This document shows positions 6,155 through 12,774 of a DNA stretch of 12,774 bases, piece after piece. The stretch spans positions 1-12,774 of the forward strand of contig DATBJR010000135.1 of the NCBI GenBank assembly GCA_036556325.1, given 5' to 3'. This DNA comes from DASSCW01 sp036556325. GTDB taxonomy: Bacteria > Chloroflexota > Limnocylindria > QHBO01. Under the pieces are notes generated by a model. The model was given only the letters and a program-made list of their open reading frames with translations. It was not told the DNA's origin and searched no databases. Positions within the stretch are counted from its first letter, which is position 1, and every line of letters begins with the position of its first letter. The translations under genes and the position numbers were made by a program.

Positions 6155-8149
6155 CTAGCGCCAGGGGACGCTGGCGACCTCAACCGGGGCCGAGATGCCC
6201 TTGAGCTCGATGGTGCGTGGCGCGGACTCCCCGAACGAGCGCCGTGCACGGGCCAGGGTGGGCGCCGACACGAGAATCTCGCCTCCGGTGGCCGCAGCAC
6301 CGATGCGTGCCGCCTGGTTGACCCCACTCCCGGCATAGTCCAGCCCGATCCGGTTGGCCTCGGCCAGGTGGATGCCGATCCGCACCTCGGGCGCGAACCC
6401 CTCGGTGTCGCGATGCGCGGCCAGGCGGCGTTGCATGGTGATGGCGGCCTCGACGGCACCGTCGGCATCGGCAAAGGCGAGGAAGAAGCCGTCGCCGGTC
6501 GCCTTGACCTCCTCGCCGCCCTGCTCGGCGGCCGCCGCGCGGATGACGCGGTCGTGCCAGCGCTGAAGCTTGTCCCAGGCCTCGTCGCCAAGCGTCTCCG
6601 CCAGCCGCGTGGAGTCGACGATGTCGGTGAACATGAAGGCGCGGGTCGTCCGGCTGGGGGCCGTCCCGGCCGATGTCGCGGTCTCGCCAAGGGCGGCGAG
6701 GGCCGCGTCGGCTCGCCGCAGGTCCAGGGCCGCACCCAGCTCCTCGAACACGTCGCGAGCCGTGCGCAGCTCGAGCGCCGCGCGATCCCGGGCGTCCTGC
6801 GCCGAGTAGGCATCGGCGAGCAGTGCGCGGGCGCGGGCCGTCTCGAACGGGGCGTTCAGCTCGCTCCACAGGCTGACGGCCTCGCGCAGCAGCTGGGCGC
6901 CAGCAGCGGCGTCGCCACGGGCGACCTCCAACGCACCACGGGCCGTCCGGGCCGAGGCTCGTGCCGGCAGGGTGCTGAAACGCTCGGCCAGCCGGTCCAG
7001 CTCATCGGCGGCTGCGGTTGCCGCCTGCAGGTCGCCGCGCGCCACGGCGATCCGGGCTGCGGCCGGCAGCAGCCGCAGGCGATGTGCCTCGCTTCCGGGC
7101 GGCACCAGCCACGAGGGCTCGGGATGCGGATTGTCAAGGGCCTGCTGGATGGCGGCCGCCGCGGCGTCGAGTTTGCCCTGGGCCAGCAGCAGCAGGGCGT
7201 TCGTCGGCTCGATGTCCTGGCCGGCGCGGTTCGCGCCGCGCAGCGCGTCTTCCGCGGCGGGTAGGTCACCTCGGTAGAGGCGAATCTCGGCGATCTGGTA
7301 GAGCGCCAGGCCCGCCGCCGCAGGGATGTAGCCCTGGAGCTCGGTGGACGCAACCCGCGCTTCGGCCTCGGCCTCGGGCCAGCTCCCGCGGAGGGTCTTC
7401 ACGCTCGAGCGGAAGAGGCGGCACATGCCCGGAAAGCCGTTGATTCCCTCGCGGCGGCACCAGCGATCCTGCGCCTCGGTCCATTCCGCCGCGCGCTTGA
7501 CGTCGCCGATCACCGAGCAGGCCTCGATCGTCGCGCAGCACACCCCACCGGCGGTCTGCGGATCCAGCCCGCCGCTCACGGCGGCCAGGGTGGCCTCGTC
7601 CGCCAGTGCCAGCCCCTCGTCCACGTCACCGCGGGATACGAGGAGCGCGGCTTTCGAGCCCATCGCGAACAGCGCCAGGTCGGGGAGTCCCAACCGTTCG
7701 CCGATGTCCTGGGCAATCGATGCCTGGGCGAGCGCATCATCGGTGTCACCGGCCAGTGCGCCGTAGAACGAGCGTGCCGCCGCCAGCCACCCATGCGCCT
7801 CGTTCTCTGGCACGCCCTCCAGCATCGCTTCGGCGCGCTTGATCCAGCCACGGGCGACTGGCAGCGCCATGCGCAGCAGGTTGTCCCGCGCCAGGCTGAT
7901 CGCCGCCAGGACGGCCGACTGCGGGTCGGCGAGGCGCGTGGCCGTCGCAAAAGCCCGCTCGCGGACCTCGATCGCCACCGGCAGCTGGCCTGTCCACCAG
8001 GCCGCCTCGGCCAGCAGCTCCAGGCCGTCCGGCGCGAGGGGCTGCGCCGCATCGGCCGCGGAGAGTGCGTCGTAGGCCGTACGCCACTCGTGGCGCTCCA
8101 TGGCTGATCGGGCGGCCGCGAGGATGTCTGGCTGGGAAGTGGCGGTCAC
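6155..8149 (-). CDS. Adenylate/guanylate cyclase with N-terminal TPR-like helical region
   Basis: A 664-residue, probably cytoplasmic protein starting at GTG 8149, which has AGGAGG 6 bases upstream. Residues about 1-490 are Ala/Leu-rich helical repeats of the TPR kind (for example ALYQIAEIRLYRGDLPAAEDA). Residues 502-664 form a class III nucleotidyl cyclase domain: FTDIVDST gives metal ligand D509, VKATGDGF gives purine-specifying K549 and second metal ligand D553, GLDYAG gives D604, and VNQAARI gives the catalytic pair N611 and R615. With Lys and Asp as the base-reading residues, cAMP is the expected product. No signal peptide or membrane helix is visible, so the TPR part is the likely sensor or docking platform. 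The gene is monocistronic and divergent from the proline-rich gene at 8244. Extending to GTG 8410 is unlikely. Confidence 0.92.
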   Translation of the reverse strand: MTATSQPDILAAARSAMERHEWRTAYDALSAADAAQPLAPDGLELLAEAAWWTGQLPVAIEVRERAFATATRLADPQSAVLAAISLARDNLLRMALPVARGWIKRAEAMLEGVPENEAHGWLAAARSFYGALAGDTDDALAQASIAQDIGERLGLPDLALFAMGSKAALLVSRGDVDEGLALADEATLAAVSGGLDPQTAGGVCCATIEACSVIGDVKRAAEWTEAQDRWCRREGINGFPGMCRLFRSSVKTLRGSWPEAEAEARVASTELQGYIPAAAGLALYQIAEIRLYRGDLPAAEDALRGANRAGQDIEPTNALLLLAQGKLDAAAAAIQQALDNPHPEPSWLVPPGSEAHRLRLLPAAARIAVARGDLQAATAAADELDRLAERFSTLPARASARTARGALEVARGDAAAGAQLLREAVSLWSELNAPFETARARALLADAYSAQDARDRAALELRTARDVFEELGAALDLRRADAALAALGETATSAGTAPSRTTRAFMFTDIVDSTRLAETLGDEAWDKLQRWHDRVIRAAAAEQGGEEVKATGDGFFLAFADADGAVEAAITMQRRLAAHRDTEGFAPEVRIGIHLAEANRIGLDYAGSGVNQAARIGAAATGGEILVSAPTLARARRSFGESAPRTIELKGISAPVEVASVPWR

Positions 8150-8155
8150 GTCGTC

Positions 8156-8161
8156 CCTCCT
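8156..8161 (-). promoter_or_regulatory. Shine-Dalgarno AGGAGG deciding the cyclase GTG start
   Basis: On the minus strand AGGAGG ends 6 bases before GTG at 8149. This strong site settles the start against an in-frame ATG at 8170 and GTG at 8410. Confidence 0.75.
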
Positions 8162-8232
8162 GGCCTCCATTCTGCCACTCGCGCTCACACCAGCCCGCCA
8201 TCCGGCATGGAGCGTGCACCCCACGCGCCCGC

Positions 8233-8240
8233 GGAGGTGA
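8233..8240 (+). promoter_or_regulatory. Shine-Dalgarno GGAGGTGA for the proline-rich ORF
   Basis: GGAGGTGA is a full match to the anti-16S sequence, with GGAGG ending 6 bases before ATG 8244. It is the main evidence that this short ORF is translated. Confidence 0.75.
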
Positions 8241-8243
8241 CAC

Positions 8244-8435
8244 ATGACCATCAGCCCACCACCCGGCGGTATCGACGATCCGGACCTACCCGAGCCGGCA
8301 CCGAATCCGGAACCTGATCCCGAGCCGGGCGGACCGGTGCCCGGAACCGAGGCTCCGCCGCTGAGCGCGCCGGGCCAGGACGAGCCGCCAGTGCGCCTGC
8401 CTCGCGACAACCCGGACGTGCAAACAGGGATCTAG
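8244..8435 (+). CDS. Small proline-rich acidic protein, unknown function
   Basis: A 63-residue ORF with an optimal Shine-Dalgarno sequence. Twenty of 63 residues are proline, and residues 15-28 are seven X-Pro dipeptides in a row (LPEPAPNPEPDPEP), expected to form an extended polyproline-II rod. Acidic residues dominate and there is no signal peptide, membrane helix or cysteine. The C-terminus (EPPVRLPRDNPDV) resembles short tails I loosely recall from other hypothetical small proteins. It lies 94 bases from the divergent cyclase start and 82 bases before the dikinase operon on the same strand. Such a peptide could be a spacer, SH3-type ligand or low-complexity stress protein; none of this is shown. 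It overlaps an open minus-strand extension of the cyclase frame, which is rejected. Confidence 0.65.
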   Translation: MTISPPPGGIDDPDLPEPAPNPEPDPEPGGPVPGTEAPPLSAPGQDEPPVRLPRDNPDVQTGI

Positions 8436-8516
8436 GCGAAGGCAACCAGGAAGCCACAGGCTCCGGCGGCGCAGCTGCCGGATTACACTCGCGACTCCCT
8501 CGCCTGGAGCCTTCGC
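8436..8516 (+). repeat. 8-bp inverted repeat spanning the gap before the dikinase operon
   Basis: GCGAAGGC (8436-8443) begins right after the stop of the proline-rich gene. Its exact complement GCCTTCGC (8509-8516) ends one base before ATG 8518. Pairing would enclose the whole 65-base intergenic segment, including the operon's Shine-Dalgarno sequence (GGAG, 8505-8508), and might affect translation initiation. An 8-bp match may be chance. Confidence 0.3.
8484..8489 (+). promoter_or_regulatory. Candidate -10 (TACACT) for the dikinase-MFS operon
   Basis: TACACT lies 28 bases before ATG 8518, leaving a short leader containing GGAG at 8505-8508. No convincing -35 is seen 16 to 18 bases upstream. 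Confidence 0.35.
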
Positions 8517-8517
8517 G

Positions 8518-9405
8518 ATGAACATCGCTGCGGGATTGCCGCTCGTCGCCTGGCTGGGTGCCACGGCGGCCCCGGCCGATGAGTGGGACGCCCTGCTGGG
8601 TGGCAAGGGAGCCAGCCTCGAGCGCCTGCTGCGCATCGGCGCCCCGACCCCGCCGGCCTTCTGCTTCACCACCGAGGCGTTTCGCGCCCACTTGCGCGCC
8701 CCGTCGCATGCCCGCGAGGCCGCCACCGCGATTGCCGCCCTCCCACAGCGGGCGGCGGCCCACGAGCTGCTGGACCTCCTGACGAACGCGCCCCTGCCCG
8801 ATCCGCTGACGGCGGAGCTCGCTGCCGGCCTCGGCCGGTTAGGAGCGGGAATTCCGGCGGCGCGCTATGCCGTTCGGTCATCGGCAGTCGGCGAGGACGG
8901 GCGGAACGCCTCGTTCGCCGGCATTCACGAGACCGAACTCGACCTGGAGGGCCACCAGGTGGAGTCCGCGGTCCGACGCTGCTGGGCGTCGTTGTGGAGC
9001 GAGCGGGCGCTCGCCTACCGGTCAACACGCGGAATTCCGCTCGACGGCGCCATGGCGGTGGTCGTCCAGCTCTTGATTCCTGCCGAGGCTGCGGCTGTCG
9101 TCTTCACTCGGCACCCGGTCAGCGCGGGTGACGACGTCGTGTACCTCAACGCCGTCCGGGGGCTCGGCGAGGCGCTCGTCTCCGGGACGGTCACGCCCGA
9201 CGAGGCGGTCATCCGCAAGGCCGACCTGGCCATTGTCGACCTCGTGCCGGGTGACGCCGAACGCGTGCTGACCGACGGTCAGTTGCATGCCCTCGTGACG
9301 CTGAGCATCGATCTCGAACGCCGGTTCGGCGGACCGATCGATGTCGAAGCCGCCTACGCCGAGGGACGGTGGTACGTGCTCCAGGCGAGGCCGATCACCG
9401 CCTGA
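8518..9405 (+). CDS. PEP synthase/PPDK-type ATP-grasp subunit of a split dikinase (rifampin-phosphotransferase-like ATP domain)
   Basis: A 295-residue protein equal to just the N-terminal nucleotide-binding domain of PEP synthase, pyruvate phosphate dikinase or rifampin phosphotransferase. Visible motifs: GGKGASL with K30, PAFCFTTEAF (46-55), YAVRSSAVGEDGRNASFAG (117-135) with R120, E126 and D127, VVFTRHPV (194-201), GLGEALVSG (215-223), and DVEAAY...WYVLQARPITA (275-295) with E277, Q289 and R291. These are the expected ATP and metal ligands. Such domains transfer the ATP beta-phosphate to a swivelling histidine on another domain, here encoded by the next gene. The ORF ends exactly where the family's ATP domain ends, and TGATG (9403-9407) joins it to the partner, so it looks like a genuine subunit. 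The alternative, a recent nonsense split, is less likely given the clean start and stop. Confidence 0.88.
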   Translation: MNIAAGLPLVAWLGATAAPADEWDALLGGKGASLERLLRIGAPTPPAFCFTTEAFRAHLRAPSHAREAATAIAALPQRAAAHELLDLLTNAPLPDPLTAELAAGLGRLGAGIPAARYAVRSSAVGEDGRNASFAGIHETELDLEGHQVESAVRRCWASLWSERALAYRSTRGIPLDGAMAVVVQLLIPAEAAAVVFTRHPVSAGDDVVYLNAVRGLGEALVSGTVTPDEAVIRKADLAIVDLVPGDAERVLTDGQLHALVTLSIDLERRFGGPIDVEAAYAEGRWYVLQARPITA

Positions 9406-11027
9406 TGCCCAACTCCGAGGCACGGCAGCCCATCCTGCCACCGGGCCCGCAGGCCTTTCGCTTCGAGTGGGCCGAGCCCGCGGACGCGGAGATCTCGTGG
9501 GAGTGGGACGACATGCACATGCCCGAGCCGCTCTCGCCGCTGGGCGGAGACTACTGCCAGCTGATCGCGCAGGGCTTCGCCTACCGCTACGAACGAATCG
9601 GCGTGCCGGTGCGGGTGCTGGCCCGGGTGTGGCACGGCTACGCGTACTACGGCGTATCGGCGCCGCTGGACAAGGCGGCGCTGGACGCCCTCTGGGACCG
9701 CATGCCGGAGCTCCGCCGCCGCGAGATCCCGACCACGGCGAGCTACTGGAACGAGCGGGCGATCCCCGAGCTGCGGGCGGCATACGCCGGGGTCGACGCG
9801 GTCGACGCTGGGAGCATGGCGCCGGAGGACCTGGCCGTCGCCTGGGACGAGTCGTGGGCCCGCATCGGCCGCGCCTGGCGCATCCACTTCTACGCGATCA
9901 CCGGCGTCTACCAGGCGCTGGACGACCTGGCTGCCCGGTACGAAGCGCTCGTGCCAGATGCGTCGCCGGGCGAAGCGCTGCGCCTCATCCAGGGCTCGGT
10001 CTCCGAAGTCCAGGAGGTGGCCGAGGACCTCGAGCAGCTCGTTGACCTCGCGCGCGACGACCCGGCGGTCAGTGCCTGGCTGCGCGCCGGGGCCGATGCG
10101 CCGCAGCCCGTCGGCCATGGTTTCGATGGGGCGCTGGGTGACTTCCTGCGTCGTCACGGTCACCTGGGCCAGAGCTGGGACGACCTGCAGATCGCCTCGT
10201 GGGCCGAGGAGCCGCACAAGCTGCTGCGCGACGTCGCCAAGCGCCTCGACGCCCCGAGCGAAGCAGTTGCGGAGCGGCAGCGTCGCCTGGCCTCCGAGGC
10301 AGACCAGCAGCTCGCCAGGCTGCGGCAGCGGGCCGCCGGCCGGCCCGACGAGCTCGCGGCCTTCGAGGGCACGCTGGCCGCGGCGCGTGAGATCGGCCAC
10401 ATCAGCGAGACGCACAACTACTGGATCGACCGCATGGCGCAGGCAACGCTCCGCCGCCTGGCGGTGCGTGTCGGCGGACGACTGGTCGACGCCGGCGCCC
10501 TAGGCGATGCCGAGGACATCTTCTACCTGCGTCGCGACGAGATCCGCGACCTGATCCTCGCCCCGCGCGACCGCCGCGCCCTGGTGCAGGAACGCAGAAC
10601 GGAGCATGCCCGACAGCGGCGACTCACTCCCCTGCCGTGGGTCGGCCAGCCACCGGACGAGGGTGGTGGAAACCGGTTCGACACTCCTGAACGGCAGGAG
10701 CAGCCGCGGGCGGAGGTGCGAGGCGCCGGGGCATCCGCCGGGGTCGTTCGCGGTCCCGCGCGCGTGGCCCGCGGCCAGGACGACTTCGACCGCATCCAGC
10801 CCGGCGACATCATCGTCTGCCCTTCCTCGAACCCCTCGTGGGTGCCGCTCTTCTCCATCGCGGCCGGCCTGGTGACCGATACCGGCGGCGTCCTCTCCCA
10901 CGCCGCGGTCGTGGCCCGCGAACTCGGCCTGCCGGCGGTGGTGGGTACGCGCGACGCGACCCGCCGCATCAGCGACGGCCAGCTTCTTGAGCTGGACGGC
11001 GTGGCCGGCATCGTCCGCCTGCTGTGA
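9405..11027 (+). CDS. Substrate domain plus phospho-histidine swivel domain, partner subunit of the split dikinase
   Basis: A 540-residue protein starting at ATG 9405, overlapping the previous stop by one base. Residues about 15-430 are a large, mostly helical region resembling the substrate-binding part of rifampin-phosphotransferase-like proteins (MPEPLSPLGGDY near 39-50; SETHNYWIDR near 334-343; EDIFYL near 370). Residues about 435-540 are the PEP-utilising mobile domain: RGAGASAGVVRGPARV, PGDIIVCPSSNPSW, then DTGGVLSHAAVVARELGLPA with H499 as the phosphoryl-carrying histidine. No PEP/pyruvate TIM-barrel follows, so this is not a PEP synthase. A two-subunit plan with the His on the larger chain parallels phenylphosphate synthase. 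The substrate is unknown. The stop overlaps the MFS start (GTGA, 11024-11027). Confidence 0.87.
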   Translation: MPNSEARQPILPPGPQAFRFEWAEPADAEISWEWDDMHMPEPLSPLGGDYCQLIAQGFAYRYERIGVPVRVLARVWHGYAYYGVSAPLDKAALDALWDRMPELRRREIPTTASYWNERAIPELRAAYAGVDAVDAGSMAPEDLAVAWDESWARIGRAWRIHFYAITGVYQALDDLAARYEALVPDASPGEALRLIQGSVSEVQEVAEDLEQLVDLARDDPAVSAWLRAGADAPQPVGHGFDGALGDFLRRHGHLGQSWDDLQIASWAEEPHKLLRDVAKRLDAPSEAVAERQRRLASEADQQLARLRQRAAGRPDELAAFEGTLAAAREIGHISETHNYWIDRMAQATLRRLAVRVGGRLVDAGALGDAEDIFYLRRDEIRDLILAPRDRRALVQERRTEHARQRRLTPLPWVGQPPDEGGGNRFDTPERQEQPRAEVRGAGASAGVVRGPARVARGQDDFDRIQPGDIIVCPSSNPSWVPLFSIAAGLVTDTGGVLSHAAVVARELGLPAVVGTRDATRRISDGQLLELDGVAGIVRLL

Positions 11028-12445
11028 ACCGCGGCCACCTGCTGGGCGTGGCCTCGGGCGCCATCCTCGTCCCGCTCAACTCGACGATGCTGGCCGTGGC
11101 GCTCCCCAGCGTCATGGGCGATTTCGATGTGTCCGCGTCAACCGTGGCCAGCCTGGTGACCATCTACCTCGGCGCGGTGGTGGTGGCCCTGCCGCTGGCC
11201 GGCGCCGTTGGCGACCGATACGGCCATCGGCGCACCTTCCTGTTCGGCGTGATCGGCTTTGCGCTCGCCTCGCTGCTGGCCGCCACCGCCTCGGCGTTCG
11301 TCGTGCTGCTGGTCGCACGGATCCTGCAGGCCGCCTGTGGGTCATTCATCTCGACCGGCGCGGTGGCCCTGGTCCGCGCCGCGGCGCCGCCGGAGCGGCG
11401 CGGAGCTGCGTTCGGATTCTTCGACATGCTCGTCAGCGTCCCGGCGGCCGTGGGCCCGTTCGTCGGCGGCGTGATCGTCGGTGCCCTCGACTGGCGCTGG
11501 ATGTTCCTGCTCGCCGTTCCGGTGGCAACCGCCGCGGCGCTCAGCGTCGGCTTCTGGCACCCATCGGAGGGCCCATCGGACGCGCCGTCCGTGGAGCGAC
11601 CGATTGACGTGCCCGGGCTCGTCCTCTTCGCCGGGGTGCTTGCCGCCCTGCTGGCGGTCCTCCTGGATCGCGGCAGCGTCGTCGGCCTGGCCGGCGTGGC
11701 CGCGCTCCCGCTGCTGGCGGTGGCGCTCGCCGTGGTGGAGGGCCGGACCGCGCACCCGGCCATCGACCCGCAGCTCTTTCGCCGGCCGGGCTACGCCGCC
11801 GCGGTGGCCGGCGTGCTCGGAGCCACCGTGATCCTGCATGGCACCTTCATCCTCGTCCCGCTCCTCGTGGAACGGGTGCTGCTCGCCTCGCCGGTGATCG
11901 CCGGGCTGGTGCTGCTGGGCGTCTCGGGCGTCTCCGCCGTCGCCGCGCCATTCGGCGGACGCGCCTCGGACCGCGTGGGTCGCCGCTCGCCGGTGGTCAT
12001 CGGCTCCGCGCTCACCGCGGTGGGCCTGACGAGCCTGTGGCTGGCCGTCCCGATCGTGCCGGCCGGCATCGCCGCCGCGGTGGTGGTGGCCGCGCTGCTG
12101 GCGGTGGTAGGGGCGGGGTTCGGGGCCGCCGGATCGCCACGTCAGGCAGCGGCCATGGATGCGGTCGCGCATCACGAGGTGGGCATGGCCGCGTCGACCT
12201 ACTACAGCGGCCGGTACCTGGGCGGCGTGCTGGGGGCCAGCCTGGCGGGCCTGGTGCTGGGCGATGCGGTCAGCCGCGGCTCCGTCGCGCTGGGGTTCGG
12301 GCTGCTGGCCGTCGTCGCCGTTGTCGTGGCAGCGGTGTCGCTGGGGCTGCCGGCGCGCGCCATCCGCCATTCCCATCTGGGCGCCGAGGCTGCGGGCGAG
12401 CCCACGCTTGACGCCTCGGGAGATACCATCGGCCACCATGGATGA
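11024..12445 (+). CDS. MFS efflux transporter, DHA2 (EmrB/QacA)-like
   Basis: A 473-residue membrane protein with 12 to 14 helices. It starts at GTG 11024, overlapping the dikinase subunit's stop. Signature features: PLNSTMLAVALP (17-28) at the end of helix 1, motif A GAVGDRYGHRRTFLFG (60-75), R99 of motif B in VARILQA, antiporter motif C around GPFVGGVIVG (144-153), and DWRWMFLL (156-163). A second motif-A-like loop, GGRASDRVGRRSP, lies in the C-terminal half. These mark a proton-driven drug or metabolite exporter. The helix-1 motif has Asn where many DHA2 proteins have Asp. The last 25 or so residues form a hydrophilic tail ending in GHHG. Translational coupling to the dikinase pair suggests that it exports that enzyme's substrate or product; this is inference. 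Confidence 0.92.
   Translation: MNRGHLLGVASGAILVPLNSTMLAVALPSVMGDFDVSASTVASLVTIYLGAVVVALPLAGAVGDRYGHRRTFLFGVIGFALASLLAATASAFVVLLVARILQAACGSFISTGAVALVRAAAPPERRGAAFGFFDMLVSVPAAVGPFVGGVIVGALDWRWMFLLAVPVATAAALSVGFWHPSEGPSDAPSVERPIDVPGLVLFAGVLAALLAVLLDRGSVVGLAGVAALPLLAVALAVVEGRTAHPAIDPQLFRRPGYAAAVAGVLGATVILHGTFILVPLLVERVLLASPVIAGLVLLGVSGVSAVAAPFGGRASDRVGRRSPVVIGSALTAVGLTSLWLAVPIVPAGIAAAVVVAALLAVVGAGFGAAGSPRQAAAMDAVAHHEVGMAASTYYSGRYLGGVLGASLAGLVLGDAVSRGSVALGFGLLAVVAVVVAAVSLGLPARAIRHSHLGAEAAGEPTLDASGDTIGHHG
12424..12429 (+). promoter_or_regulatory. Candidate -10 (TACCAT) for a leaderless DUF1801 transcript
   Basis: TACCAT ends 8 bases before ATG 12438 and no Shine-Dalgarno sequence is present. The spacing matches the leaderless arrangement at 3233-3245. 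TTGACG at 12408 is only 10 bases away and so cannot be its -35. Confidence 0.4.
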
Positions 12446-12774
12446 CCTGCGGGATCCACGCGTGGACGCCTACATCGAAACGCTTCCACCCTGGCAGCAG
12501 GAGATCTGCCGGCAGGTGCGGGACCTCGTGCACGAGGCCGATCCCGAGGTCCAGGAGACCATCAAGCGCAGCGTGCAGCCCTACTTCGTGCTGCAGGGCA
12601 ACGTCATCGCGCTGCTCGCGGCCAGGGACCATGTCAACGTCTTCACCTACGACGGCGGGCTGGTGCCCGATCCGGACGGGATCGTGACCGGCGGACACGA
12701 GAACGAGACCGGCCGGATCATCGCCTTCCGCGAGGGCCAGCCCATCAACAGGGCCGCGCTGCTCGCCTACCTGC
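12438..12774 (+). CDS. DUF1801 domain protein (partial, runs off window end)
   Basis: 112 complete codons are visible and the frame stays open to the window edge. The start (MDDLRDPRVDAYIETLPPWQ) overlaps the last 8 bases of the MFS gene. The sequence follows the DUF1801/YdhG pattern: an opening helix with Y12 and L16-P17, a helix reading QQEICRQVRDLVHEADPEVQ, then ETIKRSVQPYF, LQGNVIALLAARDHVNVFT and a later RIIAFREG strand. Family proteins are small cytosolic alpha/beta proteins, usually about 110-150 residues, of uncertain function, so little is probably missing. A leaderless promoter may transcribe it independently of the exporter operon; read-through is also possible. Confidence 0.83.
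   Translation, partial: MDDLRDPRVDAYIETLPPWQQEICRQVRDLVHEADPEVQETIKRSVQPYFVLQGNVIALLAARDHVNVFTYDGGLVPDPDGIVTGGHENETGRIIAFREGQPINRAALLAYL

Noticed and set aside
5951..7264. 437-residue ORF on the + strand
   Set aside because: It lies opposite the 3' half of the cyclase gene, whose domain motifs and catalytic residues are unmistakable. The antisense translation is Gly/Arg/Gln-rich with no motif; it is a GC-rich shadow.
8150..8410. N-terminal extension of the cyclase frame to GTG 8410
   Set aside because: The extension is low-complexity Gly/Ser, overlaps the proline-rich gene, and ignores the AGGAGG-GTG start at 8149.
9354..10415. 353-residue minus-strand ORF
   Set aside because: It is antisense to the dikinase swivel subunit, has no recognisable domain and its composition mirrors codon bias of the + strand gene.
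12408..12429. TTGACG plus TACCAT as a full promoter
   Set aside because: Only 10 bases separate the hexamers, too short for a -35/-10 pair; only the -10 candidate is kept.
11342..12439. 365-residue minus-strand ORF rich in His/Arg/Gln
   Set aside because: It is the complement of the MFS transporter with no hydrophobic or domain pattern.

Overview
The window is gene-dense, very GC-rich DNA (about 70% by eye). It has short intergenic gaps, many ATGA/GTGA/TGATG gene overlaps, GTG starts, and two genes whose start codons sit only 6 to 8 bases after a -10-like hexamer, which suggests leaderless transcripts. Together with the gene types (TPR-linked class III nucleotidyl cyclase, DinB-like four-helix protein, EamA and DHA2-like transporters, DUF1801), this suggests Chloroflexota or an actinobacterial relative. 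That assignment is inference; there is no rRNA or marker gene here.

Layout. (1) 1-2758, + strand: the 3' end of a probable amino-acid ABC substrate-binding protein, then permease, ATPase, and a membrane-anchored SH3b-like protein with six cysteines, the last three overlapping by ATGA. (2) 2903-3967, + strand: a small DUF5658-like membrane protein, then a DinB-like protein fused to a C-terminal TPR. (3) 3995-4936, - strand: an EamA/DMT exporter, convergent with the DinB gene. (4) 4937-5898: a 278-base regulatory gap carrying an 11-bp direct repeat, then an unrecognised two-pass membrane protein ended by a textbook TTCG-loop terminator. (5) 6155-8149, - strand: a 664-residue protein with a TPR-like helical N-terminal part and a C-terminal class III cyclase domain that keeps all key residues. 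(6) 8244-8435, + strand: a 63-residue proline-rich peptide gene with a perfect Shine-Dalgarno sequence, divergent from the cyclase. (7) 8518-12445, + strand: a tightly coupled three-gene operon comprising a PPDK/PEP-synthase-type ATP-grasp subunit, a substrate-domain plus phospho-histidine swivel subunit, and a 473-residue MFS exporter. (8) 12438-12774: the 5' part of a DUF1801 gene that overlaps the exporter's end.

The most notable unit is (7). Together the first two proteins match the three-part architecture of rifampin phosphotransferase (ATP-grasp, central substrate domain, swivelling His), but split over two genes, as in phenylphosphate synthase. Neither gene carries the PEP/pyruvate TIM-barrel of true PEP synthase. 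Coupling to a drug-efflux-type MFS protein suggests a phosphorylate-and-export system for an unknown small molecule. No RNA genes, CRISPR arrays, insertion sequences or phage genes were seen.
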